Shown here: piece by piece, positions 5,754-13,925 of the stretch
Numbering within the stretch: position 1 is the first letter of the stretch
How the letters are laid out: the number at the start of each line of letters is the position of its first letter
Virus record (IMG/VR): IMGVR_UViG_3300020201_000103
Coordinates: 1 to 22,041 of that record
DNA length: 22,041 nt
DNA from: a virus
Direction: 5' to 3' (one strand)
Program-made: the position numbers and the translations under genes
The notes under the pieces: generated by a model
What the model saw: the letters and a program-made list of their open reading frames with translations, nothing else
What the model was told of the DNA's origin: nothing
The model's database searches: none

Positions 5754-7118
5754 TTAATTATTAACAACTAACATTCCACCGGTATTTGTTGGGATTATTC
5801 GAGTACTTTTTTCTGCGTTTTGATATCTTTGAATGATTAGGTAATCCTGAACGGTTAACTTAGTTACTGTACCGGAGTCTTTATCAACCAATAATATCAC
5901 TCTTTCAGACCCAGAAGAAGTGTCATATACTGCAAACTTTCTGTTATCTAAAAGTGATTTAAAAGGATCCGTTTGAGAGGTAATGGAAAAACCATCTTTA
6001 TCGAATCTGAAGCCTTTCCCATAAACTTCGTTTGGTGCTTGAACCCATCCGTTAATATCGCCCCTTACTATTACTATATCACTAATTGTAAGTTCTCCAT
6101 CTGTATAGGCGGTATTATCTATATTTAAAGTGGTGCTGGATCCTGTCGCAGTAAACTGCCTCTTGAAGGTCGCCCAGCTTAAACTCTCGGGTAAAGTTAT
6201 CCCCCCAGACACACCAGTTAAGGTAATATCGGTATCTTCTGCAGATTTATATCGGAAATATAATGTATACATTTCTCCCTCGATCGTAGATATAGTTTGT
6301 TGAATATACTGCTCCGCCAAGAAGAATGCAGATCCACTTTCAGTATTCACAGTTGTATCAGAAGTTTGATCAATTGTTGCATCGTTGTCCGCATCTATTA
6401 AGTCTCCTTCGGTATCAAATAATTGCCATTCCTCTATACTTTCTTTTAACCCTGCAGAATTCTTAATTAAGTTTATTCCTCCGGTTTGAGATACTTTTAA
6501 CGTTAAAGCCTCGGCAGTTTGCTGAAGCTCGGTTACGTCTTCTTGGATAATCGTAATGCTATCTTCGTTGGCATCGATTCTGTTTTGTGCATTATTTACC
6601 TGCTCGGTAATTGCCGATATGGAGTTTGTAATAGAGTCAGTCAGAATAGATATCTGAGCGGTATTTCCTTCCATATCTGCGTTCAGAATTTCAATCAGTC
6701 CCTTTTGCTTATTTACTATGATTTCAGTATTTCTAATTCTTCGGCCAATGATTCCTGCAGTATCATAATCGGTTTTAGTTTTATCAGGTGTTTTTGCGAG
6801 TATAGTTTCCGATACTCCACCGGTAATGTTTATGGTTATATCCAAAATGACGACTTCTGCTTCTACACCGTTAGGATCTTTCACTATAATTCTGTCTCCG
6901 ACTTCGAAGTATCCTAATCCCATCGTATCTGCAGAAAAGGGTTTAAATGAAGTTCCTATTAAGGCAGTAGCTATGGGGACAATGGCAGTCTCCCTGTCAG
7001 CGTCAACGATTAAATTATTTACTATTCTAAACTCTAAAGGCACGACCTCATCTAGAAGAATGTTTGATCCATTCTCTAAAAGTAATACGTCTCCATTTTC
7101 GAGTAATAAAAAACTCAT
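5754..7118 (-). CDS. Tail-tip (Tal-like) protein, C-terminal half encoded separately
   Basis: A 454-residue protein. Residues 1-24 are a low-complexity LLLENGDVLLLENGSNILLDE segment. Residues 27-140 (FRIVNNLIVDADRETAI, GYFEVGDRI, TPDKTKTDYDTAG, RNTEIIVNKQ) match what normally forms the middle of a Tal/prophage tail-endopeptidase-type protein, where it follows the SRQPQEDN segment that ends the gene at 9426..10160. Residues 145-210 are coiled coil. Residues 213-355 begin NLIKNS and look like a carbohydrate-binding-type beta sandwich. The C-terminus (GFRFDKDGFSIT onward) is a common fibre-tip ending. I infer that this is the detached C-terminal half of the tail-tip protein and that it must assemble with the N-terminal half. 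The start codon overlaps the previous stop (TAATG). No peptidase motif is seen. Confidence 0.7.
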   Translation of the reverse strand: MSFLLLENGDVLLLENGSNILLDEVVPLEFRIVNNLIVDADRETAIVPIATALIGTSFKPFSADTMGLGYFEVGDRIIVKDPNGVEAEVVILDITINITGGVSETILAKTPDKTKTDYDTAGIIGRRIRNTEIIVNKQKGLIEILNADMEGNTAQISILTDSITNSISAITEQVNNAQNRIDANEDSITIIQEDVTELQQTAEALTLKVSQTGGINLIKNSAGLKESIEEWQLFDTEGDLIDADNDATIDQTSDTTVNTESGSAFFLAEQYIQQTISTIEGEMYTLYFRYKSAEDTDITLTGVSGGITLPESLSWATFKRQFTATGSSTTLNIDNTAYTDGELTISDIVIVRGDINGWVQAPNEVYGKGFRFDKDGFSITSQTDPFKSLLDNRKFAVYDTSSGSERVILLVDKDSGTVTKLTVQDYLIIQRYQNAEKSTRIIPTNTGGMLVVNN

Positions 7119-8311
7119 TAAAAGAATGCTAAAAAGTTCGAATTAACTGACGGCCCTGGCCCGCCTCCCGGTTCTGATACCGTTAACAGTAATTCAGCAG
7201 ATTTAGCGAGGCTTTGATCTGCAGAGGCTATATCAGTTGTTCCGGAGTTCCATGTAAGTATTATAACTAATTTTGATCCAGCACTGGCTCTATCTGCCCA
7301 CTCTTGGATTACAGTTTTTATATCCGGTGATAAATCATACCCAGCATTTGATAATGTTTCTGACCATGTAATATGTGCAGTTGTAAGAACTCTGTCACTT
7401 AAATTATCTGAGGCAGATGTAAAATCGGAGGGAGTATCAACGTCTTCTGCGTAAATTTCGCAGTTTAATGTTAAATTACTTCCGTTAAAAGATTGTACTT
7501 TCAGATAGGCAGAATCTATAACTAGACCCTGTATGTCTACTTTTCTAAACATAAACCCGACGTGCCTATTATTTGTATCCAGTCTTAAGCTTGTAGATGT
7601 TAATTGATCTGCATTTCCATTTGTAGCTTGGTAATTATCATCGCCACCACTTGCAACGTGTAGATTTACCACACCACTTCTATTCCCAATGAAGGCGGTA
7701 TCTGCAGAAATAAAGTCTTGGTAATAATCATAAGTTGCGTTAGCAACGTAAGCCATACCCGAGATAAGTTTCCGAGCCGTTATACTTCCTCCTGTATTTG
7801 TATCTCCAGAGTCATAATCGGGTGAACCTGCAAGCCCGTTATTTAGCCAGAGCTGGATTCTTCCAGTCGAACCGTGAAATTTAACACGAATTTCAATAGT
7901 AAATATCTGGTCTAAAGGTAGACTTACACCTGTGTCAATATATCCAGTCGCTGTAGTTGTCGCAGATAAACGAACAACTCCAGTTCCATAGTCTTCAATA
8001 TTAAATTTTGCAATATCTACATCAGAGGCATCCCAGAGCGTAAAGAAACCAGCATATCCCCCGGCACCCCACGTTTGACCACTGGGAATAAAACCTTTCA
8101 ACTGAACATATATATCGGAGTAATTTGCACCTAAATTTTTAACCGCCGAGGCGCTTCCCTCGCCTACAGAATTAAAGAATAGAGATTTACTTCCAATAAC
8201 CTTTCCAGAGGTGTCAAGAGTAACGGTAGGGGCTCCCCAGACCTGAGAAACCGAGTCGAACGAACTGGGTAAACTACCCTCGAAATTGTCAGGGCCGAAT
8301 AATAGAGCCAT
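7118..8311 (-). CDS. Fibre/baseplate protein: LamG-like domain plus extracellular beta-sandwich domain
   Basis: A 397-residue protein. Residues about 1-210 look like a concanavalin/LamG-type fold: FEGSLP near the start, YVQLKGFIPSG, GFFTLWDASD, IEIRVKFHGSTGRIQLWLNN. A second domain at about 217-380 (VGFMFRKVDIQGLVIDSAYL, IYAEDVDTPSDF, TPDI-like SPDIKTVIQEW, then SAELLLTV) resembles a beta-sandwich module that I know from bacterial extracellular proteins rather than from core tail genes. A Gly/Pro linker and the tail SVNSNFLAFF finish the protein. Both domains suggest glycan or surface binding. It lies in the cassette between the two halves of the tail-tip protein and is coupled to the next gene by a TAATG junction. 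Exact function is unknown; recognition of the second domain is from memory of sequence patterns. Confidence 0.6.
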   Translation of the reverse strand: MALLFGPDNFEGSLPSSFDSVSQVWGAPTVTLDTSGKVIGSKSLFFNSVGEGSASAVKNLGANYSDIYVQLKGFIPSGQTWGAGGYAGFFTLWDASDVDIAKFNIEDYGTGVVRLSATTTATGYIDTGVSLPLDQIFTIEIRVKFHGSTGRIQLWLNNGLAGSPDYDSGDTNTGGSITARKLISGMAYVANATYDYYQDFISADTAFIGNRSGVVNLHVASGGDDNYQATNGNADQLTSTSLRLDTNNRHVGFMFRKVDIQGLVIDSAYLKVQSFNGSNLTLNCEIYAEDVDTPSDFTSASDNLSDRVLTTAHITWSETLSNAGYDLSPDIKTVIQEWADRASAGSKLVIILTWNSGTTDIASADQSLAKSAELLLTVSEPGGGPGPSVNSNFLAFF

Positions 8312-8314
8312 ATT

Positions 8315-9409
8315 TTAAAAGTTATTAAGTAAAGCTATTAAGTCCCATTTTGTATCTGCTGAATTATAAACAAACCCTAGATACATCGTTTTACTAATTA
8401 CCGTTGTCGTAGGTAAAGCTAAATCACTAGAAGCTCTATAAATAGCGTTCCAAGCCAAAGTTCCAGCAGTCCCATTATCTTTAATCCTAATTATTAACTT
8501 CTGTCCATCAGTTGGTGTACCAGATGGAGCCGCAAATGTAGCACCAGCCGCAAGAGCGGTAACATTGTACTGGTCGCTTGAATCGCCTGTTGGAGTAGGA
8601 GTACTACTTGATGTGGTTGTTTCTATTCTTGAAGTGATTCTCTTATTTGTTAAAGTTGCACTTGCACTATTTTTAGTTTGATCAGAAGTGTTACTTACAT
8701 TATTTAAATGCAGTATTGATTTTGTTGTGGAAACTGATAGAGCTTCCGGCACTCCAGTACTAGCAGTATTTCTACCAATAAAAGAAGCAGGTGCCATATT
8801 TGCCATTTTCGAGAGGGTTATTGCACTATTATCTATAGTCCAAACACCACTTGAAACGGTAACATCCCCTTTATCGCCATCGCTTACACCTCCGCCGACT
8901 GCACTATCCACGTATGCCTTTATAGCTTTTTGTGAGGGTATTCGTGTGTCACTATTCGCTGTTAAAGATACGTCTGTATCTACCACGTTCGAAGCGAACA
9001 TAGCTGTAGTCAAATTAGAGATCGAGTTATTTGTAGCGTTTATAGTTTTATTCGTTAGAGTGACCGATGCCGAGTTTTTTGTTGAATCCGAGGTATTGTC
9101 TACGTTTCCAAGCCCCACATCTGCCTTAGCAAGAGCAAGGTCGGTTTTTAATTGTGCCATCGTTCTATTAGTCCAAGCACCAGCTTTCCTTTGTAAGATA
9201 TCATCATCTGTAGGAGATAATCCAGCGATAGTGGTTAAATCCGAATCGACAGGTTGTTTACTAGCGTCTAATCCGTAACGAGTATCTAATTGAGAAATAG
9301 CAACCTTCTTAGTAATTGGAGTTCCTCCGGTATCATCAACAATTGGAAGTACATCATCAGTAGCCAAAGCTGGGATTAAGTCTAATTCGGTTATTTTTTG
9401 ATCAGCCAT
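8315..9409 (-). CDS. Tail fibre protein with duplicated LGNVDNTSD-type repeat
   Basis: A 364-residue Thr/Ser/Asn/Ala-rich protein. Opening MADQKITELDLIPALATDD is a frequent N-terminus of phage fibres and upper-baseplate proteins. Residues 98-122 (VGLGNVDNTSDSTKNSASVT) and 232-256 (ILHLNNVSNTSDQTKNSASA) are two copies of the fibre repeat LxNVxNTSDxTKNSAxxTLTNK. IPSQKAIKAYVDS (157-169) is another common fibre motif. The C-terminal 100 residues form a compact domain starting around DQYNVTALAAGATFAAPSGT. Such proteins usually form trimers at the tail tip or as side fibres. The gene begins 16 nt after the stop of the tail-tip N-terminal half, with an A/T-only leader and no Shine-Dalgarno motif. 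Confidence 0.75.
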   Translation of the reverse strand: MADQKITELDLIPALATDDVLPIVDDTGGTPITKKVAISQLDTRYGLDASKQPVDSDLTTIAGLSPTDDDILQRKAGAWTNRTMAQLKTDLALAKADVGLGNVDNTSDSTKNSASVTLTNKTINATNNSISNLTTAMFASNVVDTDVSLTANSDTRIPSQKAIKAYVDSAVGGGVSDGDKGDVTVSSGVWTIDNSAITLSKMANMAPASFIGRNTASTGVPEALSVSTTKSILHLNNVSNTSDQTKNSASATLTNKRITSRIETTTSSSTPTPTGDSSDQYNVTALAAGATFAAPSGTPTDGQKLIIRIKDNGTAGTLAWNAIYRASSDLALPTTTVISKTMYLGFVYNSADTKWDLIALLNNF

Positions 9410-9425
9410 TTTTAAAATTTAATAG

Positions 9426-10160
9426 TTAAATAGTTTGAGCAATATTATCTTCCTGAGGTTGTCTGCTTAATACCACTGATGTTATCGGCCCATATGTTGG
9501 TTCTAATATCAATTTGTTTAAACTATTTTTATCTAAGGTTTCTAATATTGTATCACTTATATTTCGCACCACGAGTTCATCCGAATTATTAAATTCTATT
9601 ATTGCACCAGAAACCTCAGCTATTTGCTCTAAAACGTCTCTAAAGGTTAACTTCTGATCTAAAAATAAATCTGCAGGTATTCCATAATCATCATTAGGGA
9701 ATTCTGTTGTTGCTAACGTCCAGCTGAATCTAACACAGATAGCTTCTAACAATCCGAGTACAGTGGTGGGGTAGGTAATATCATAAATGGGTTCTAAATC
9801 ATAAGGCTGAAGTGCTTCGTACATTTTATCGTATAGAGTAATCTTCGAGCTTGCGTTTGCTTTATTTGTTTCTACCTTCACAACTTTAAACGATCCATAA
9901 TCTAAGTACTCTATGCTTTCATTTGGCAGTACTACCCCTAGTCCTAAATTTACGTATTTATCTAGGTAGTTATGAGAGCCGAGGTATGTAACAACCGCTC
10001 CTCTCATTACTGTTTTACATATAGAGGAACTGGCCGTTAATTTTATAGTCTGTAGATCATCATCTTGGTTAATCATATTTCCAGAGTCGTTTAGGTAGGC
10101 TTTTGCTTCCCTTCCCGGAGTTTTCATTGCTGTTTTAAATTCTTCTGATACGGTTATCAT
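9426..10160 (-). CDS. Tail-tip (Tal-like) protein, N-terminal half
   Basis: A 244-residue protein that matches the N-terminal region of siphovirus tail-tip (Tal, gp27-like hub) proteins: ITVSEEFKTAMKTPGREAKA, then EYLDYGSFKVVKVETNKANA, ITLYDKMYEALQPYD, LTFRDVLEQIAEVSGA and VVLSRQPQEDN. These hub domains cap the tail tube below the Dit ring. In single-chain relatives the chain continues from the QPQEDN segment into the domain found here at the start of 5754..7118. In this gene it stops five residues later (IAQTI, TAA). The start ATG overlaps the previous stop by 4 nt (ATGA), as expected for a Dit-Tal pair. The short length is the unusual feature: Tal proteins are commonly several hundred residues longer. 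Confidence 0.75.
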   Translation of the reverse strand: MITVSEEFKTAMKTPGREAKAYLNDSGNMINQDDDLQTIKLTASSSICKTVMRGAVVTYLGSHNYLDKYVNLGLGVVLPNESIEYLDYGSFKVVKVETNKANASSKITLYDKMYEALQPYDLEPIYDITYPTTVLGLLEAICVRFSWTLATTEFPNDDYGIPADLFLDQKLTFRDVLEQIAEVSGAIIEFNNSDELVVRNISDTILETLDKNSLNKLILEPTYGPITSVVLSRQPQEDNIAQTI

Positions 10161-10519
10161 GGGATTTTTTTAAACGAGATAATATTTACACTAAATGGTG
10201 CATACACTTCAGTATCTTTTCTAAATAATGGGATTTTAAAGTCTCCAGCATAGAAGTCCTGAGTTTTCAATGAATTACTGGCCACGTCATACCAATCTAC
10301 AGAGAAAGTAGAGTTTAGAAAAAGGTTTGTTAATATAGTCATCTCAGCTCGAGTAGTATAGGCAAATTCTAATGTTATTTTTATGAAATTCCCTATAAAA
10401 GTGGCATTAAGTTCTCCGGCCATATTTCGACCCCCGTCGGCCCATAATTTGACATAGTTAGGTTCATAGCTCTTAAGCTTTGGTAAATTTGTACTGTTTA
10501 TCCTTACTAGTGTATTCAT
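10157..10519 (-). CDS. Short distal tail (Dit-like) protein
   Basis: A 120-residue beta-rich protein between the tape measure and the tail-tip protein, the usual place of Dit. It starts MNTLVRINSTNLPKLKSYEP and contains KITLEFAYTTRAEMTILTNL and FSVDWYDVASNSLKTQDFYA. It resembles the short tail proteins annotated DUF6711 in phages of low-GC bacteria more than full-length Dit (about 200-300 residues), so only an N-terminal ring domain would be present. It probably forms the ring joining the tail tube to the tip hub. It overlaps the next gene by 4 nt. Assignment is mainly by position and size. Confidence 0.6.
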   Translation of the reverse strand: MNTLVRINSTNLPKLKSYEPNYVKLWADGGRNMAGELNATFIGNFIKITLEFAYTTRAEMTILTNLFLNSTFSVDWYDVASNSLKTQDFYAGDFKIPLFRKDTEVYAPFSVNIISFKKIP

Positions 10520-10521
10520 AT

Positions 10522-13218
10522 TTATATATTTAATAACGGAGATCCAGATTCCAACGATTTCTGATTATGGTAATCAATGAATCCCTCGTAAATAGTATCT
10601 TCTCCGACTTTAATTACAATTGGTTGTTTTTCACCTCCAGCACCATTAAGCTTATCGGCTATCATATCAATCCAGCCGGTATTGTTTTCAAGAGGAACCA
10701 CAGCTTCTTTTCCAGCCTCTCCAAGCATCGCAAAAGTAGGAGAGTCTATTACTCCTCCTCGAGCTAACTTTTGGATATAGCCTATTCTGAAGTCTATTTT
10801 TGAGCCTCCCGGAATAGCCGAGGCGACATCGGACACACTTTGAATCAAGTCATTAACATGTCTTATAAATCCATTTATTATATCGATGACTCCGTTTATA
10901 GCTCCCTTAATAGAATTCTGTATGCCGTTCCATATATTTTCCACAGTTGTTTTGATTCCATTCCATACCCCTTCGAATTGCTCCTTAAACCTATTTATAA
11001 CCGGCATTATATTATCATTTATCCAGTTGATTACTGGCTGTATAGCCTGCATGATTCCGGCCCATACGTTCTCGGCAATTTCCCTTATTTTATTAAATAC
11101 TATACTGAAGATATTTAATAAGTTTTGAATGACAGGAACTATAAGTTTAGATATAAGATCCCATAAAGCCTGAAGAATTGGTTTTAATATATTATCCCAA
11201 ACAAAGCTCACAATACTTCGAATGGCTTCGAATACCTTAGTAAACGTTTCCCATAAGAAAGTAAGTATAGGTACGATTAAATCGATGATTTTTGATGCTA
11301 ACGCTGAGAATATTTCTATAATTTTTGTAACTATATCAATAGCAATACTGAATGCAGGCACTATGTTTGCAAGGATAAAGTCTACTAATGGTTTTAATAT
11401 ATTTATCCATAGCCAATCGATTATTTGACCCAGTAGTTTTAACGCACCAACTAAGAAGGTCGCAATGCTGTCTATCAAAGGCTGAATTGCGGCTTGAATA
11501 GCTGGCCACTTCTCTTGAAAGACCGCCACCAGTTCGTTTACTTTAATCATGAATGAATCAAATACAGGCACTATATTTTTTTGAATCCAAGTTAGAGCAC
11601 CAGATACCAATTGATCGATAGAGTTTCTAAAACTCTCAGAGTTAGTGTACAAAAGGTAAAACCCAGCGACTAAAGCGGCGATTACCCCAATGACAATTAA
11701 AACAGGACCGACTGTTGTTCCAAATATTGTGGCTATAACACCTAATACAACTTTCACTCCCTCTATAATCCCAGTTAAATTACCGAAGCCTCCAATCAAC
11801 ACCCCAATTATCGGAGATATCAATCGAAACCCTAAAAATAGGATCCCGACCCCTTTGGCAACATCTAAAAGGAATTGAACTATAGGATTCTCTAGTAAAG
11901 GCCCGAAGAGGTTCTTTACCGTTTCTTTTATCCCATTAAATTTACCTATTATTTCATCTGCGGTTTTGTTTATACTCTCGATTCCTGCATTGTCTATAGC
12001 ACCACCACCTCCTACTGCTCCTGTATCAAATCCTCCAATTCCGCTATCTGCAGTCCCCCCACTAGATCCAGATCCAGAGTCCGGCTTACTTAGAATATTC
12101 ATCTCGTCGAATGAAGCCAATCCTAATAATGATTTTTTAAGTTTATCAGCACTACTTGTTGTTGCATCTAAATTATTCCCAGTATCAACTAAAGCTCCTC
12201 CGAGGTTATTTTGAGCACTACTTGTTTTTAAAGACAAGTTCGCAAGACTCTCGAAGTTCTTGCCAATGCCCGGAAGTCTTGAGAGTAGAGTACCTACTAC
12301 ACGAACTATAGCAAGGAAATATCCAGCCACTTTATAAGAAAAGCTTCGGATACTTGATTCAGCACCGTTAAGGGTAGATTGAACTCCTCCGAAAAAGGCT
12401 AATAAAGACGTTTGAACGACTGATTGGATAGGCTTTATAAAATTGCCTAATGTGACCTTGATATTTGTAAGAGTAACCCCAAGTGAAGCTAATTGACCTT
12501 GAGTAGTATTAGCCAATCGAGCCGCATCCCCTTGAAATAAATTACCCTCTTTAAGAAGACCGTTATATAGGGCCTGTCTAATTCCTGCATCACTTGTAGC
12601 TTTATTTAAGTCCTGTTGAGAGTACCCAGCTTCTACTAAAATATTAGATAAGTTTTTTGTAATACCAGCATTGTCAACAAGGATAGAATTTCCATTTTTA
12701 ATACCTTCAGTAGCAGATGTAATTGATTCCCCAAATCCCAATGAAGCTTGTCTTCCAAAAGCGGCAGAGTTTTTGAAAGTATTCATAAGATTTATAGCCT
12801 CCGGAAGACTAAAACCACTTGCAAGTAAATTTTTAAGCCCGAGAGCTGAATCTTGCACAGACATTAAACCATCTTCAGATAGCTCCTTAGCCGCTCTTGT
12901 AGCCTGAGGTATAGCCTCCATGCCGAGCTTCCTGCCTGCGACAGTTTCCAGCCCAATTAAAGCACTTTCGTATTGTTGCGTCGTACCAATAGAATCTCTT
13001 ATAGTTCTATCTAAAAATCCTAAAGATCTATTGAATACATTTGTTACTACTTGAGCGGTAATGAAAGACTTTGTAAGTTTGGAGCCTATACTATTATTAA
13101 ACCGATTAGTGTTCTTCTCCAAGTTACCAAGAGTCGATTGAATCTTGGTAAGCTCAGAGTGGAATTGATCAGCGTTTGCCGAAATTATTGTTTGTAATTC
13201 TTCAACTTTTATTGCCAT
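10522..13218 (-). CDS. Tape measure protein
   Basis: An 898-residue protein, the largest in the window, directly after the chaperone pair. The N-terminal 45 residues are coiled-coil-like (QFHSELTKIQSTLGNLEKN). Residues 75-265 form a helical domain typical of TMPs (TTQQYESALIGLETVAG, SITSATEGIKNGN, LANTTQGQLASL). SLLGLASFDEMNILSK at 363-378 is a recurrent motif in tape measures of phages of low-GC Gram-positives. A Gly/Ser linker (380-412) precedes a hydrophobic stretch at 444-524 that could enter the host membrane during DNA injection. After that come Trp-containing helical repeats (WDNILKP, WAGIMQ, WNGIKT, WNGIQN) and MLGEAGKEAVVPLENN from residue 831. At roughly 1.5 angstrom per residue, a tail of about 130 nm is expected. 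The start overlaps the end of the chaperone frame by 17 nt. No muralytic domain is visible. Confidence 0.93.
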   Translation of the reverse strand: MAIKVEELQTIISANADQFHSELTKIQSTLGNLEKNTNRFNNSIGSKLTKSFITAQVVTNVFNRSLGFLDRTIRDSIGTTQQYESALIGLETVAGRKLGMEAIPQATRAAKELSEDGLMSVQDSALGLKNLLASGFSLPEAINLMNTFKNSAAFGRQASLGFGESITSATEGIKNGNSILVDNAGITKNLSNILVEAGYSQQDLNKATSDAGIRQALYNGLLKEGNLFQGDAARLANTTQGQLASLGVTLTNIKVTLGNFIKPIQSVVQTSLLAFFGGVQSTLNGAESSIRSFSYKVAGYFLAIVRVVGTLLSRLPGIGKNFESLANLSLKTSSAQNNLGGALVDTGNNLDATTSSADKLKKSLLGLASFDEMNILSKPDSGSGSSGGTADSGIGGFDTGAVGGGGAIDNAGIESINKTADEIIGKFNGIKETVKNLFGPLLENPIVQFLLDVAKGVGILFLGFRLISPIIGVLIGGFGNLTGIIEGVKVVLGVIATIFGTTVGPVLIVIGVIAALVAGFYLLYTNSESFRNSIDQLVSGALTWIQKNIVPVFDSFMIKVNELVAVFQEKWPAIQAAIQPLIDSIATFLVGALKLLGQIIDWLWINILKPLVDFILANIVPAFSIAIDIVTKIIEIFSALASKIIDLIVPILTFLWETFTKVFEAIRSIVSFVWDNILKPILQALWDLISKLIVPVIQNLLNIFSIVFNKIREIAENVWAGIMQAIQPVINWINDNIMPVINRFKEQFEGVWNGIKTTVENIWNGIQNSIKGAINGVIDIINGFIRHVNDLIQSVSDVASAIPGGSKIDFRIGYIQKLARGGVIDSPTFAMLGEAGKEAVVPLENNTGWIDMIADKLNGAGGEKQPIVIKVGEDTIYEGFIDYHNQKSLESGSPLLNI

Positions 13219-13854
13219 TTGTAGTACCGCCTAAAATAATAGTATTTTTTAACATCACTCGTTCCATTTCTTCGACCGACATATCTTTCGGTTCCTCTTG
13301 CAAGCTCTCTTCCTTTGCTAGAAATGGTTGACTCGGATATCCTTTCGGATTATTAAAGGCAATACTAACATATTGACCCAGATTGAAATTGTTAAGATCC
13401 ATCTCCCTTGCCCTATTCTTTTCTTTAGAAATGTATGCATTAACATGTTCTTCAAACTGTCTGGGGTTTAAGCTCCAGTAATCCTCGATTGTTAATCCAA
13501 TTGAGAGGGCTGTTCGCTCTCCTTCTGTCCATTGGTCTGCAAAGCTTCGGGATTCTTCATCGCCTTCCTGAAGTTCTCCCCTATCTTCAGTTCCTTTGCT
13601 AAAAAACGATCTTCCTCTAACTTATCGATGATTTCACCATAAAGTGAAAAGACACTTCGATTTTCACCTCCAGCTAAATATGCATCAATAGCATCTAAAG
13701 CTTGATTCTCGTCTTTTTTTTCGAGTCTCATTCCCTTTCTAACTAATAATGTGATATTTCTCATAGAGAAATCTGAAGCAATCTTTACAAAAGATTCTCC
13801 GCCTCGTTCGTTTTCTGCTTCAATGATGCTTCTTGCTGTGAAAGTAAGATTCAT
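13202..13854 (-). CDS. Tail assembly chaperone fusion (gpGT-type) made by -1 frameshift
   Basis: The full product joins the first 85 codons from ATG 13854 to the -1 frame, which is open from the slip site (13600) to TGA 13204-13202. The fusion is 217 residues. The -1 frame is free of stops and reads SKGTEDRGELQEGD, then TEGERTALSIGLTIEDYWSL, NPRQFEEHVNAY and MDLNNFNLGQYVSIAF. The EDYWSLNPRQFEEHV block is typical of the C-terminal part of siphovirus tail chaperones and lies upstream of the only ATG in this frame (13402), so that ATG is not the real start. In lambda-type systems the short and long forms bind the tape measure and recruit tube subunits. The position between tube and tape measure genes agrees. 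Confidence 0.85.
13492..13854 (-). CDS. Tail assembly chaperone, short form (gpG-type)
   Basis: The zero-frame product has 120 residues (MNLTFTARSIIEAENERGGE at the start, ending KESEQPSQLD). It is mostly helical, with ITLLVRKGMRLEKKDENQAL and LAGGENRSVFSLYGEI blocks typical of the N-terminal chaperone domain. Ribosomes that do not slip at TTTTTTA (13606-13600) end here at TAA. The last 35 residues are polar and probably disordered, because that DNA also has to encode the -1 frame. The short form is expected in large excess over the fusion. It follows the tail tube gene across a 71-nt gap holding a strong hairpin. Confidence 0.85.
   Translation of the reverse strand: MNLTFTARSIIEAENERGGESFVKIASDFSMRNITLLVRKGMRLEKKDENQALDAIDAYLAGGENRSVFSLYGEIIDKLEEDRFLAKELKIGENFRKAMKNPEALQTNGQKESEQPSQLD
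13568..13606 (-). promoter_or_regulatory. Programmed -1 ribosomal frameshift site: TTTTTTA slip and downstream hairpin
   Basis: On the minus strand, codons CGT TTT TTA contain the heptamer T TTT TTA (13606-13600) in the correct phase for a tandem -1 slip (X XXY YYZ). After a 9-nt spacer comes a 6-bp perfect stem, CTGAAG (13590-13585) with CTTCAG (13573-13568), and an 11-nt loop. Slip phase, spacing and an uninterrupted downstream -1 frame all agree. Confidence 0.85.
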
Positions 13855-13890
13855 ATGTCCAAAATAAAATATAAAATAACGTACAAATTG

Positions 13891-13920
13891 AGTGGTCCCC
13901 GTTTATTTGCGGAGACCACC
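13891..13920 (-). terminator. Strong hairpin after the tail tube gene (partial terminator or RNA-stability element)
   Basis: GTGGTCTCCG pairs with CGGGGACCAC (10 bp, one G:U) around the loop CAAATAAA, 5 nt after the tube stop codon. The following bases (CAATTTGTACG) are not a proper U-run, so full termination is unlikely. It could lower downstream expression or protect the 3' end of the abundant tube message. Confidence 0.55.
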
Positions 13921-13925
13921 TGGAT

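Noticed and set aside
6519-7146. Plus-strand frames opposite the tail-tip C-terminal half
   Set aside because: They overlap each other and the well-supported minus-strand gene; compositions are typical of antisense shadows.
8688-9278. Long plus-strand open frame (196 codons)
   Set aside because: It lies antisense inside the Thr/Ser-rich fibre gene, whose protein has recognisable fibre repeats. The antisense translation has no recognisable family and its frame is explained by the codon bias of the opposite strand.
8315-9409. Diversity-generating retroelement or template/variable repeat in the fibre genes
   Set aside because: The two fibre repeats are protein-level duplications with differences of all base types; no reverse transcriptase or adenine-biased template repeat is present in the window.
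13202-13402. Separate 66-residue gene starting at ATG 13402
   Set aside because: The same frame is open and carries conserved chaperone sequence upstream of this ATG back to the TTTTTTA slip site, so it is the C-terminal part of the frameshift product.
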